From Calliphora vicina (Eukaryota; Arthropoda; Insecta; Diptera; Calliphoridae): a stretch of 64,000 nucleotides of DNA. A model generated the notes under the pieces. That model was given only the letters and a program-made list of their open reading frames with translations, did no database searches and had not been told where the DNA came from. The position numbers and the translations under genes were made by a program. How positions within the stretch are numbered: position 1 is the first letter of the stretch; each line of letters begins with the position of its first letter. Of the stretch, positions 47,087 through 60,425 are shown one piece after another. The DNA lies in assembly GCF_958450345.1 (NCBI RefSeq), contig NC_088783.1, forward strand, positions 21,021,701-21,085,700, read 5' to 3'.

Positions 47087-48264
47087 TATTAAAAAGGTAC
47101 TTTTTATTGAAAAAGTATATTTATATTGAAAAGGTATGTACTTTGTATTGAAAAAGGTACTTCTTAATAAAAAATGTACTTTTTACTGGAACTTTTTACA
47201 GAAAAAGCTTCAGCTACTTTTTATTGAAAAAGATAATTTTTATTGAAAAAGGTAATTTTTATTGAAAAATGTACATCTTATTAAAAAATGTACTTTTTAC
47301 TGAAAAAGGTACTTTTTGATCAAGAAGGTACCTTTTTATTAAAAAGGTACTTTTTTATTAAAAAGGTACTTTTTTATTAAAAAGGTACTTTTTTATTAAA
47401 AAGGTACTTTTTTATTAAAAAGGTACTTTTTTATTAAAAAGGTACTTTTTTATTAAAAAGGTACTTTTTTATTAAAAATGTACTTTTTTATTAAAAATGT
47501 ACTTTTTTATTAAAATGGTACCTTTTTATTAAAAAGGTACTTTTTTATCAAAAAGGTACTTTTTTTTATCAAAAAGGTACTTTTTTTTATCAAAAAGGTA
47601 CTTTTTTTTTTTATCAAAAAGGTACTTTTTTTTATCAAAAAGGTACTTTTTTTATCTAAAAGGTACTTTTTTTTATCTAAAAGGTACTTTTTTATCAAAA
47701 AAGTACCTTATTATCAAAAAAGTACTTTTTGTTTATCAAAAAGGTACTTTTTTTTATCAAAAAGGTACTTTTCTTATCAAAAAGGTACTTTTTTATCAAA
47801 AAGGTACTTTTTTATCAAAAAGGTACTTTTTGATCAAGAAGGTACTTTTTGTTCAAGAAGGTACTTTTTTATCAAAAAGGTACTTTTTTATCAAAAGGGT
47901 ACTTTTTTTTATCAAAAAGGTACTTTTCTTATCAAAAAGGTACTTTTTTATCAAAAAGGTACTTTTTGATCAAGAAGGTACTTTTTGATCTAGAAGGTAC
48001 TCTTTGATCAAGAAGGTACTTTTTTATCAAGAAGGTACTTATTTATCAAAAAGGTACTTTTTGATCAAGAGGTATTTTTTTATTAAAAAGGTACTTTTTT
48101 ATTAAAAAGGTACTTTTTTATTAAAAAGGTACTTTTTTATTAAAAAGGTACTTTCTTATTAAAAATGTACTTTTTATTAAAAAGGTTTTTTTATTTAAGA
48201 AGGTATATTTTATTAAATAAAACGTACTTTTTGTCAAAATAAGGAATGTACTTTTATTGAAAAA
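47087..48264. repeat. 19-bp minisatellite AAAAAGGTACTTTTTTATY (copy 2)
   Basis: One 19-bp unit shorter than copy 1, otherwise the same order of variant units. Confidence 0.95.
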
Positions 48265-50717
48265 CTAACTTTGTTTTGTTCACCATTTATTTACCAAACC
48301 AATTTTTTGTGTGATTTTCCTTCACGAATTCTAAATACACCTTCCTTTCTATATTTTAGTGTAAATATGTGTACATAAGTATGTACAAACTTATGTTTGT
48401 ATATTTACACAGCGTAAAAAGGAAACAAACATTTAATAATTTATTTCTAGCTTACATGCCTCAGCTGTTTGCCATCTAACAAATAAACATTTTTTCCGTT
48501 AGTATTTTACTTTTAGCATGTACTTTAAATCAAGAAAAAGCCAACATACCAACGAAAATTAACATATACAAACGTATTCAAAATAAACCTAGCAAACGCG
48601 CAATCATTTACTAAAACCTTTTTCATTTCCCTACGAAAAACAAAATGATTTCCTTCGTAAAGGCAAATCACAAGTACTACATATTCATACATATACATAT
48701 GTAAATATACATGCAATTATGTAAATATGTATATGTATGTCGTACATATGTACTATGTAAGTTAAGAGAGTTTTGTTCATGTTTATTTAACATGAGTTGC
48801 TGCTCAGATTTTTATGTTTAACATTAATTTTTATTATTTTATGTATAATAGTTTTTTGCGTTTATATTTTGTTTAACATCTGCTAATTAAAATTTCAGCA
48901 TTTTATTAAAATAAAAAATTTTTAAAACTTGTACTTCTATAAATGTTAAAATTTAGTCCATTTTTATACAGCCTTAATGTATGCTGTACTTTTTTGTACA
49001 TTGAGTGCATATGTGCTTATGTCTCATTAATTTTCTCACCTTGAGAAACAGTAAATTTATTTTTGAATGAGGAATGTGGGTAAAAAATCCATAAATATAC
49101 AATTCGTTTAAAAAATTGTATTAGAAAAATGATTTGTGACAGGAATTGGTAATTGAAAAACATAAAAACTGATTTGATTTAATTTAATTTAGATACGATA
49201 TGATTATAGTGCTATTTAAGATGTTATTTGGTTTAATTGGTTGGCCAGGTTAAGGACTTTATTGACCTATTTTTAAAAATATACGTTACATTTGAAGTTA
49301 CAGTGCCATCAGAACTTTTATCTTTATTACATTTGCCACAACTTATACTTTAGCACTTTATGCATTAAAAAATAGAAATTACCGGAAATAGCCATTGTTT
49401 GAAAGCACTTACTACTTTAGCTATGACTACTTAATGCAACTGCAACTACGACAACAACAATTTTATTTAACAACTAATGGCCAACTTTAATAATTATGCA
49501 AAATATGAATGGCAAACTTTGGCCTTTTAAATTTAAATGAGGTAGTTTTTTGCAAACTCTTTTGCTACTTATTGGCCACAGAAATTAGTAAAAAAAAAAC
49601 CTACTTAAAAGTACAATTAAATATATATGTACGACTTCAACAAAATAATTTTCTATTATAAACGGAAATATGCCCATTGCTTTGGATATGCGCTTGAGTT
49701 GCAGCTTAATTTCAAATTTCACTAACTTGTGTTTCTCACTCCTCACAAATAAAAGTTTTCGAAACAACTCATTCAACAGAAAAACAAAAGTGTGAGAAAG
49801 AGAGATACGGCAGGAAACTCTAAGAATTTATGGACATTATTAAAACAAATCTGCATATTGTAACGCTTGTGGAAAACTTTTCCCAAGAAAACCGTTTTAA
49901 CAAAAAGGTGTTAGACCAATGAGCCTTAAGCTTAGCCATGGAAATTAGTTCTCAGGCTCACACACATACTCACATAAATACTTACACTCAAGTGTATGTG
50001 AGTTGAAAAGATAAATAAAATTGTTTTAATACCAACTCATTCTTTGTTCACTCACTTGCTGGTATCTGTGGTTATAACAAGTTTTGCTTTTTTTTTTAAA
50101 AATTATTCATTCATTTATTTCACAGCCTTTTTATTCACTCATATATACATTTGCTTTTATTTTCATTTCATTTTAAGTGTAAGACATAAACACTTTATTA
50201 AGTCTGCTACGTGTAAGTATGTATTTGTGGTGGCATATCCGGTAGCTTATATGTATGTTGGGAAGTGTATAAATATGGCCAACTTCCTGTTTTGTGTGGT
50301 TAGTTGGAAAAAGTCTGTTTGAAAATGTTAAATTCAAAGCAAATATATACATTCATTGTATTTTACGTTTTTTTTCTGTTTATAAAACTATAGTTTTATC
50401 CTTTTAATAGTTCTAGTAACACATAGAATGAAACTTTCTTCCTTAACATTATTTTTGCTAAAGTTTTCCTTAACTTTATTTTTAATATTTTTCAAAGAAT
50501 TTTTGTAGCACTTAAAAAGGTACGAGATGTAACTAAAATTAATTTCTTTGGGCAAAACAGATTTTATAGTTTTAAAAAATTTTTTATGGATTTAAAACTA
50601 ATTCAAAAACATTTTTGCAAACACAAAATAAATAAAATGTTTTAAGCAATAATAATAATAATGTAACAACAATAAGTACATTTATAAAAAGATGAAAAAT
50701 TAACTTTTTAAATATAT
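48265..50717. other. AT-rich sequence (copy 2 of 22412-24864)
   Basis: No gene seen. Same small palindromes as copy 1 (48360-48410, 48686-48739). Confidence 0.5.
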
Positions 50718-53230
50718 GGGGCATTTCATGTCAAGTGAACCAACTTTTGAAATCGATGTCTTCCGATCGGAATGAAATTTGCACCAAGGTTAGCTCTATT
50801 GGATAGTAACTCAGACACAATTTTTCAACAACATCGGTCGAGAACTCTCTGAGTTATAGGGGGTAAAATTTTGACAATTTGGTCAAACAGGGGTTTTTTC
50901 TTATCCATGTAACTTATTACCTATTGTTCTTAGCAAAATGTGTCCCAAATAGTATAGATAGCTATTTCTTCGATCTTTCGAAAAAAAATATTTAAAAAAA
51001 AAATAAAAAATTTTTAATATTTTTTTTCCGAAATCAAAAACTTTTTTGACTTTTTTTTAAAATGCGTCCTTTTTTTTTTTTTTTTTTTTTTTCTTAAAAT
51101 AAAGTGGGATATCTATCAAAATAAATATTTTGTAACTCAAAACATAAAATTTTTGACTTTTTTTGCAAAATCAAAAACTTTGTTGACTTTTTTTTTTCAA
51201 AATGGACCCTTTTTTAATCTTTTTTTTTAGGTCAAACAAAAGCTTAGATATTATCCTTGAAGACCCTTTTGGTCGCTTAGTGGGATGCGAGTGGGATATC
51301 TATCAAAATAAATATTTTTTAACTCAAGACTTACAATTTTTGACTTTTTTTTTTGCAAATACGATTTTTTTTCCAAATGGGCCCTCTTTTTAAAATTTTT
51401 TTTGTAGTCAAAAGAAAGCTTAGGTCCATTCCTTTAAGATATTTTTAGTCCCTTAGTGGGATGCGAGTGGGATATCTATCAAAATAAATATTTTTTAACT
51501 CAAGACTTACAATTTTTGACTTTTTTTTTGCAAAATCAAAATTTTTTTCCAATATGGGCCCTTTTTTAATTTTTTTTTTGCTCAAAAGAAAGCCTAGGTC
51601 CATTCCTTTAAGATATTTTTAGTCCCTTAGTGGGATGCGAGTGGGATATCTATCAAAATAAATAGTTTGTAACAATTTTTTAATTTTTTTTTGCAAAATC
51701 GAAATTTTTTTCCAATTTTTTTTTAAAAATTTTTTTGTGCTCAAAAGAAAGCTTAGGTCTTTTCCTTTAAGACCTATTTTGTCACTTAGGAAGATGTGAG
51801 TAGGATATCTATTAAAATAAAAATGTTGTAACTCAAGACATTCAATTATTGACTTTTTTTTTGCAAATTCGAATTTTTTTTCAAAATGGGCCCTTTTTTA
51901 AAAATTTTTTTTTAGTCAAAAGAAAGCTTAGGTCCATTCCTTTAAGATATTTTAGGTCCCTTAGTGGGATACGAGTGGGATATCTATCAAAATAAATATT
52001 TTGTAACTCAAGATATACAATTTTTGATTTTTTGGCAAAATCAAAAACTTTTTTGACTTTTTTTTAAAATGGGCCCTTTTTGTAATTTTTTTTTTTTTGC
52101 TATAAAGAAAGCTTAGGCCTATTCCTTTAAGATGGTTTTGATCGCTTAGTGGGATGCGAGTGGGATATATATCAAAATAAATGTTTTGTAACTCAAGACA
52201 TACAATTTTTGTGTTAAAACATTTATTTTGATAGATATCCCACTCGCATCCCACTAAGGGACTAAAAATATCTTAAAGGAATGGACCTAGGCTTTCTTTT
52301 GAGCAAAAAAAAAAATTAAAAAAGGGCCCATATTGGAAAAAATTTTGATTTTGCAAAAAAAAATTAAAAAATTGTATGTCTTGCGTTACAAAATATTTAT
52401 TTTGATAGATATCCCACTCGCATCCCACTAAGGGACTAAAAATATCTTAAAGGAATGGACCTAAGCTTTCTTTTGACTACAAAAAAAATTTTAAAAAAAG
52501 GGCCCATTTGGAAAAAAAAATCGCATTTGCAAAAAAGAAAAATTTGTAAGTCAAAAATTGTAAGTCTTGAGTTAAAAAATATTTATTTTGATAGATATCC
52601 CACTCGCATCCCACTAAGCGACCAAAAGGGTCTTCAAGGATAATATCTAAGCTTTTGTTTGACCTAAAAAAAAAGATTAAAAAAGGGTCCATTTTGAAAA
52701 AAAAAAGTCAACAAAGTTTTTGATTTTGCAAAAAAAGTCAAAAATTTTATGTTTTGAGTTACAAAATATTTATTTTGATAGATATCCCACTCGCATCCCA
52801 CTAAGCGACCAAGTAGGTGTTCAAGGAAAATATCTAAACTTTATTTTAAGAAAAAAAAAAAAAAAAAAAAAAAAAAAAGGACGCATTTTAAAAAAAAGTC
52901 AAAAAAGTTTTTGATTTCGGAAAAAAAATATTAAAAATTTTTTATTTTTTTGTTTAATATTTTTTTTCGAAAGATCGAAGAAATAGCTATCTATACTATT
53001 TGGGACACATTTTGCTAAGAACAATAGGTAATAAGTTACATGGATAAGAAAAAACCCCTGTTTGACCAAATTGTCAAAATTTTACCCCCTATAACTCAGA
53101 GAGTTCTCGACCGATGTTGTTGAAAAATTGTGTCTGAGTTACTATCCAATAGAGCTAACCTTGGTGCAAATTTCATCCCGATCGGAAGACATCGATTTCA
53201 AAAGTTGGTTCACTTGACATGAAATGCCCC
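50718..53230. mobile_element. Complete foldback-like element with long inverted repeats
   Basis: Begins GGGGCATTTCATGTCAAGTG and ends with its reverse complement. Both sides are flanked by ATAT, either target duplication or part of the ends. Each arm has a unique outer part of about 300 bp, then a T-rich tract, then tandem subrepeats of about 175-190 bp marked by GGGATATCTATCAAAATAAA. There are seven in forward orientation (51105-52165) and four inverted (52227-52800), with the turn near 52215. No transposase. Long inverted arms made of subrepeats are the structure of FB/Galileo-type elements. The superfamily is not determined. Confidence 0.8.
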
Positions 53231-53257
53231 ATATGTATTCAAAACTATTCTTCTTGA

Positions 53258-54112
53258 ACAAAAAGTACTTTTTATAAAGCTACTTTTTTTAAGAGTTACT
53301 TTTTATAAAAGGTACTTTTTATTTAAGCTACTTTTTATTAAAAGTACTTTTTATAAAATGTACTTTTTATTATACATAGGTACTTTTTATAAAAGGTAGT
53401 TTTTATTAAAGGTATTTTTCATAAGAAGTACTTTTTATTAAAGGTACTTTTTATAAAACGTACTTTTTATTAAAATTACTTTTTATAAAAGGTACTTTTT
53501 ATAAAAGGTAGTTTTTATGAAATGTACTTTTTATAATGGTATTTTTTATAAAAAGTACTTTTTATTGAAGGTACTATTTCTAAAAAATATTTTTTATTGA
53601 AGGGAGTTTTTATAAAAGGTACTTTTTATAAAAGATGCCTTTTATAAAAGGTGCCTTTTATAAAGGTAATTTTATTAAAGGTACTTTTTATAAAAGCTAC
53701 TTTTTATTAAAGGTACTTTTTATTAAATGTACTTTTTATTAAAGGTACTTTTCATAGAAGGGTTTTTTTATGAAAGGGTTTTTTATAAAAGGTACTTTTT
53801 ATTAAAGCTACTTTTTATTAAAGCTATTTTTATTAAAAGTACTTTTTATAAAATGTACTTTTTATAAAAGGTAGTTTTTATAAAATGTACTTTTTAGAAA
53901 AGGTACTTTTTATTAAAGGTATTTTTCATAAAAGTTACTTTTTATCAAAGGTACTTTTTATAAAAGGTACTTTTTATTAAAAGTACTTTTTATCAAAGGT
54001 ACTTTTTATAAAAGGTACTTTTTATTAAAGGTATTTTTTCATAAAAGGTAGTTTTTATTAAAGGTACTTTTTATAAAAGGTACTTTTTATAAAAGGTAGT
54101 TTTTATTAAAGG
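53258..54112. repeat. 17-18 bp minisatellite, AAAGGTACTTTTTATAA unit
   Basis: About 48 degenerate units. Shares the core GGTACTTTTTAT with the array at 21215-22411 but is more irregular. Starts 28 bp after the foldback element. Confidence 0.9.
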
Positions 54113-56086
54113 TTCTATTCTGGCTCTGATGTATTGAAATTCCGCATAATTCGAGAATTTTAAGCTAAATATTACGAACTGATGATTTAACAAAATGTTT
54201 AATTTCCATAAATTTGACTTGATTTGAGGTTTTTTAAAGTACTTTTAAAGCAGGAGGCAATAGGAGGGGGAAATAGGAATTGTATTGTATTTACAGTGAT
54301 TGGTAATTGGAATTGGTACAACTGTGTGCTGTTGGGAGCTTTTTGAAATTTGCGATTCTTTTAATATTCACATTTTAATATCAACAATCAACAATTGATC
54401 CAATCTCCGAAGTTATACAAAGTTATATTTCCCAAAATGACTTAAATTTGTTCAACATTTTTCGAATTTTTTGAACACAACTATTCAGCATGATTTTTAC
54501 TTAATACAAAAAAATTAATAACTTTAATAACTATATTAGTTATCGTTTCATAACAAAATTTCATTTAAATGATTCAATATGCGATATAAATTAATTAACA
54601 TCTCTATCTCTAATACTTTATACTTTAAAAAAGTATATAAAACCACTCAAACCAATCAAGTGTGATAAACATTTCTCTTAATTACATTCAAAAAAATTTA
54701 ATAGAAACATTTACCAAATCAAATGCATAAATCACAAAATGACATTCGCATTATCTAAAGCAATTCTAATTATCTTGACCTTTTCTATTTGATTTTTCAA
54801 CATTTTCAACGTTATAAACATTGAATGCTCTTCAATGTCTTTTGTGTGAAGAAAAAACAACGAAAGTCAGCAGTAGCAGCAATATTTAATAAATGACTGC
54901 AGCGATATCCTTATAAATGTCATATCAAATTTCGCTTGACTTGAATATTTATAGACCATTTTTTACTACTTTAGTATCCATACCAGAGCAACTGCTACTG
55001 TATAACTGCTACTCTAATCTAATATGACTGGTATAAAAACACTAACCTAACGAATGACGCATACCTTAAGGCATTAATAATAATGATAATGAATTATTAA
55101 ATGAAAATACAAGATTGAAATCTTAAAACGTAGTTAAAGTAAAACAACACAAAATGTGTTTTAAAAGACTTTGCAAGCCAAATGCGATAGCAGCACACAA
55201 AATAAACTAATGCATTGCACAAATACCTTTAATGCCAATGTAAATTGTTGAGTATGGTTTAGTGTGTTAGTGGTGCTTCAGTAAAGCCAACAACTCCTAA
55301 CATTATGCAACGATTTAGATAGAATTTTGGTTTTTGTCATTGTATGTAATACACCTTGTTAGGTATTTCTACCAATACAGCAGCTAGTAAAAGAAAATGT
55401 GGGGGAAATGAATACAAAAAAAAGGAAAAAATTAAATCAATTTTCGAAATAAAACAAAAATGTAAACTCAGCACCGCTAGTTAGCTAAAAGGAAGTATTT
55501 TAAAAATGTAGTTTCTTTTCATGAATGTATTTTACCAACTAACATTAAAACCTACACACTGCTACCATTAAAAACTGAATTTACCTTTAACTTGTTAATT
55601 CCGCATAAACATTTTATGTGTTTTAATTAAACCATATCATGATTTTGCACTACGCAGCTCTTGTAAGTTCCTGCTGCTTGAAGACATTTATCGTAAACGT
55701 AATTGGCAATAATCCTTGAAATATTCCAAAGACCTACAACAAGTTTCTCGTTTCTTCTATCTATCCACTAACGAGCATGTATTTATGTTGTGTATTTATA
55801 GGTGGCTGTATGTAGTATTCCTAAAAACAAATGCTTAAAAATAAGAATAATATGTAGTTTAAAGTGTTTTAGGGGGTCTATTGTTCAGTGAAATTTAGCA
55901 AACTACCCACGTATATGTAAACATTGTTGAAACCACAAATACTTGATGACGTGACGAACATGTTGCCTGAACAATCCTTAAACAATATGAAAAACCAACA
56001 ATTTGTAATCTTTTGTTGTGATATTTCTGTTGGTATTTCAGTAAGGTTTAACAGTGGGCCAATCAAACCCAAGAATTGGTTTGAAT
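54113..56086. other. Unassigned AT-rich sequence
   Basis: 54145-54220 resembles the interior of the CCGGTT-rich element (15722-15815: AATTCCGCATAATTC ... AAGCTAA). Otherwise no gene or element recognised. Frames at 55878-56106 on both strands are short and featureless. Confidence 0.45.
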
Positions 56087-56830
56087 CAGAACTAAAACAG
56101 AACTAGAACAGAACTAGAACACAACTAGAACAGAACTAGAACAGAACTAGAACAGAACTAGAACAGAACTAGAACACAACTAGAACAGAACTAGAACAGA
56201 ACTAGAACAGAACTAGAACAGAACTAGAACAGAACTAGAACAGAACTAGAACAGAACTAGAACAGAACAGAACTAGAACAGAACTATAACAGAACTAGAA
56301 CAGAACTAGAACAGAACTAGAACAGAACTAGAACAGAACTAGAACAGAACTAGAACAGAACTAGAACAGAACTAGAACAGAACTAGAACAGAACTAGAAC
56401 AGAACTAGAACAGAACTAGAACAGAACTAGAACAGAACTAGAACAGAACTAGAACAGAACTAGAACAGAACTAGAACAGAACTAGAACAGAACTAGAACA
56501 GAACTAGAACAGAACTAGAACAGAACTAGAACAGAACTAGAACAGAACTAGAACAGAACTAGAACAGAACTAGAACAGAACTAGAACAGAACTAGAACAG
56601 AACTAGAACAGAACTAGAACAGAACTAGAACAGAACTAGAACAGAACTAGAACAGAACTAGAACAGAACTAGAACAGAACTAGAACAGAACTAGAACTAG
56701 AACTAGAACAGAACTAGAACAGAACTAGAACAGAACTAGAACAGAACTAGAACAGAACTAGAACAGAACTAGAACAGAACTAGAACAGAACTAGAACAGA
56801 ACTAGAACAGAACTAGAACAGAACTAGAAC
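56087..56830. repeat. 11-bp satellite array CAGAACTAGAA
   Basis: About 67 tandem units, nearly perfect, with rare variants CACAACTAGAA and deletions that drop CAGAA or CAG (for example near 56265 and 56695). Clearly richer in C and G than its surroundings. Confidence 0.97.
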
Positions 56831-58500
56831 TATTTTTACAATCACTGTTAAATTTACTATTTGCTTAAAAATATCTGAAAATTTATTTTCCGCCACATTG
56901 CAACCACTGTTCTTTTTGTTGATGTCAAATGCCGGAGACATTAAACTGCATACAAAACTAGGGTAGACAATAAAGTTAACGTTCATGTCACTACTGACAA
57001 CCCATCATACATTTAGAACATTATTTATGCTACTGTTCCAATTCTTCTTTGTGCTGGTGGAAGACATCAACTCAGCTCAACTGAACAACATCAACGTCAA
57101 CGTCAGGAAAGGATAACAGGAAGTGTGAAAATACTATACAAATATGAAACAAAAACCGTAGTAAAACTTGTATACTTCCGCTCTCATTGCCAACACCAAC
57201 ATGATTTAACCCACTCCCAGGAATACGTAACGACTTTGCTTTAATAGTTTTTATGGGTCATTAAGATGAAATTAAAAAGTAGTTACTTAGAAAAAAAATC
57301 ATACAAACAAAGATTACTCATCTTCATTAGCTGTTAATGCGAAGGGGTAGTAATTTGAAGTACTTGAGAGGGGAGACAATAGAAAAATCAGAAAAAACAA
57401 AAAGAAATAATTATTCTAATGATTCCAATGTTGTTTGATATTTTTTCTTTGTATATTTAAGTTCTTTTTGTTTTTGCCCCTTTGGTATAAAACTTTAACT
57501 AAATGTTTATACACATGTTTTACAAGTAAAAAAAAATTAATTACCATTTGTTCTTATTTTTTGTATTAAGTATATGGCGAGAAAGTGTGCTTAATTCTAA
57601 TAAAACTACTAGGGTCTATGGTTTTTATGACTTAAGGTGTTTTTCTTAATTTTTTATTATGTTCGCTTTTTAAAATAGCTTTTAAAAACTTTCGTTATGC
57701 TTATATTTTGTTATAGGTTTTATTGAATGATACACACCCTGTTTATGGAGATGCTTTTCGTATTTGTTTTTGTTAAGCTTTTCTAATTTAGCACAGTTAT
57801 GAACCTTTAAAAACTTTTCGAAATTATTTCTAAAGCTCTTAGTACATTTATTGTTTTTGAATTGTTATAAACAACTTAAATACATGCGATGATTTCAATT
57901 ATAGCTTTTACTAAAAAAGCTTTGGGACTTTCTGAGTGTTGTGATGGATGTATAACAGTATTTTACATTTCCTTCTTTTTTAAAGAGCTTTTTAATCTTA
58001 AAGTGTATTAATCATCCTGGTTTCCGAGTGTTTTATTTTTTGAAATAAATTTTAATAATGGACGAATGTTGTATTAACTTAATTGCAGCTTTCTAAACTT
58101 TTAGTTTTTAGTAATCAAAACTTGAAATTTAGATTCGAAAGTTTCAGTGGAAGACAATCAATCTCTTTTTTATATATTCTTGAGCATAAAAATTCACCTT
58201 GATTTTCTTCGTAAGAATATTGTACGGAGGAAAAATAAGGTACCAACTAATGTGAATATTTATTATGATATGAGGACATCATTTATCTAATGTTTGTCCT
58301 GGTGTCAGTATTTGGTGAGCTGGATCAATGTATAATATGGACCTTTTTCAAGGTTTTTGTGATGTTTTTTTTCATATTCTCGTAAAGAAAATTTGATATA
58401 TGTATAATTATTTAAAGTAATTATTGGGTGTATAACTTACAAATGCGAATTTTTTTTTAAATTTTTAGCTTTTATTTTAGAACATTTGTACAATATAAAT
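56831..58500. other. Unassigned sequence, no gene seen
   Basis: Neither coding similarity nor element ends found. Confidence 0.45.
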
Positions 58501-59475
58501 TTATTCAAAGTATTGATCCTTGTTAGCTATGACCTTTACCCATCTTTCTGGCAACATATGGATTCCGAGCCAAAAGCACTGTTCCTCTTTTGAGGCCAAG
58601 AACGAATCAAGGCAATTTCGGATACTCTGTTCCAAAGTGAAGTGTATCCCAAAGAGAGAGAGCGTTATGCGTCGATCTGGTCTGGCCAGATTTCAGCAAC
58701 TCTAAATAGATAGGACCCCTTTGGTTCCACCAAATACAGAGCATTACCATAGCGCCATGGTTTTTGTCTTTGGTGTCAATTCGGCTGGTTGGTCAGGCTT
58801 CGCATACGATCTCTTACGCTTCGGGATCTCGTAGTAGATTAATTTCTCATCGCAAGTAATGATTAGGTGTAAAAAAAAACTTTAATTTATAGCGTTCAAA
58901 CATCGGACATGCAAAATCGGCTTTCAAGGTATCTCGGCTTCACTTCGTATGGTACCGAATTTCCCTGATTTTGGATGAATCCAGTTGCTCACTAACATTT
59001 TCAAATTGCAGCTTGAGTAGCTCCGAATGATTTTGCAAGCTCTTTGCTGAGTTTGATAACAATCTTCATGGAGTATTGCCTCTAATACTTGGTCTTCAAA
59101 CTTTTTTGTCCGGGCTTTACGTACGATCTCTTACGCTTCAGATTATCGTAATGGATCCATTTTTCATGGCAAGTAATGATTCTGTGCAAAAAAAACTTTC
59201 ATCAAGGTCTCTCGGCTTCAGTTCTTATGGTACCAAATTCCCCTGCTTTTGGATGAATCCTGGTACTCGCAAACTTTCTGAAATTGTAGCTCCCAATGAT
59301 TTTGCAAGCTCTTGTTAAGTTTTACAACAATGTTGATGGAGTAATGCCTACAATTCTTGGTCTTCAAACTTTTTTGGCTGCACTGGCAATCTTTGTTTTC
59401 CGTGTCAAAATCACCTCTTCGGAATCGTACGTTGAAACCGATACAACACATTCACCATAAGCTTTGGTGAAAAAC
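58501..59475 (-). pseudogene. mariner transposase relic with internal duplication
   Basis: Read on the - strand from about 59475 to a stop at 58503-58501. N-terminal side: GQPKKFEDQ-type and QEL-AKS-type text around 59380-59300. Then IITCHEKWIHYDN with KRKRSYVKPG (59200-59105), where the first catalytic aspartate of CDEK is histidine. The same section is then repeated at 59100-58795, now with TCDEKLIYY, so about 300 bp were tandemly duplicated. The middle part (KPNxHGAxVMLCIW-type) precedes a deletion near 58690 that removes the second and third aspartates. The end reads WVKVIANKDQYFE, a typical mariner C-terminus. Inactive. Confidence 0.85.
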
Positions 59476-60131
59476 TATTTTAAATCCCGCATTTTTAAGT
59501 TATTTACCCAATAGTTTAAATGAATATGTCTCATATGAATTCACCAAAACAGTTATTTCCGTTTTTCGAAATTCAATCTAGTTCGAATTTTTAAATTTTA
59601 TTTCATATATTTCAGTTTAAACCAAATACATACTTGGGAAAATGGTTACCACTATTCATTTCACTACTAGTGAGACTAGTAACTGACAGTTGACCCTTTG
59701 TTAGTCAACATGGTAACAGTCTCTCTCTCCAGTTTTTAGTAAGCAATTTAATACACAATAAAAAAAAACTTTAATGAATTGGCCAAACAATTGGATCTCT
59801 TGTGAAAAGTACTAAAAAAACAGTGGCTGCATTATTTTCAACTAGTAGGTACTTACATGCCCATGAATACAATTTGTTCCCAGAAAAACAAACCTACTCA
59901 CCAAAATGAACTAAATAAATGAACAATTTGGATTTTCTTTTTATTCTTACCGACTTTTTTTGTGGGCACAGTAGGAAACTTTATTTAAGTGGAGACTAAA
60001 TAAAAAATAAAATAAACTATACTGTACGAAAAAACTATTAGTTTGAAAACAAAAATATTCAACAAATAAGTGCTTACCATAGGTATGGCAAAAAGTACTT
60101 TTATTTTATTGCAGATAGATAACGTATGCAT
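59476..60131. other. Unassigned sequence
   Basis: Nothing recognised. The first part may be 5' flank of the mariner relic. Confidence 0.4.
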
Positions 60132-60289
60132 TAGGGTCGTTCTTATTTTGCATTATTTTCGCCAAGGTCTAAAATTGTTATTCTTCATCTAAAAACCAAA
60201 TGCTGAAAAATTTTAGCAAAATCGGATAACGATTTTTTATTCGCTTGAAAGGCATATCGATGCCATTATTTTTTTTATTTTTTATCTTT

Positions 60290-60425
60290 TGAAACCAAAT
60301 GCCAATGGGGTCCATATCACTCAAATCAGGCCAAAAGAAGTTGGTAATCGTAGACATATAGCGCTCGTCGTTTTTTATCATTTGCATGTCTCGTTGAACG
60401 GACACTGAATAAATGACAGCTATCA
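60290..60425 (-). pseudogene. mariner-like transposase fragment (ERY...NFFWPDL...WFQ)
   Basis: - strand reading ERYMSTITNFFWPDLSDMDPIGIWFQK. This matches the ERYRxMITNFFWPELxxMDxDxMWFQQDGATCHT segment of the same insect transposase family as 15266-16985, just before the second catalytic aspartate. The reading ends abruptly after WFQK, where the element's inverted-repeat sequence takes over, so only about 45 residues remain and the catalytic QQDGATCH is gone. An internal deletion derivative rather than a point-mutated gene. Confidence 0.75.

Larger units (their letters stand above)
26417..51420 (+). repeat. Tandem segmental duplication, downstream copy
   Basis: Direct repeat of bases 1-25585. 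Compared with copy 1 it lacks the hAT insertion of 8206-10112 and the MITE of 12564-13008. It has a longer first minisatellite, extra sequence at about 30070-30915 and 37678-37975, and the right end of the first hAT element that copy 1 has lost. It continues past the copy 1 breakpoint into a complete foldback element, so this copy carries the ancestral-looking right boundary. Confidence 0.93.

Noticed and set aside
58520..59451. Open frames on both strands
   Set aside because: Shadows and pieces of the - strand mariner relic.
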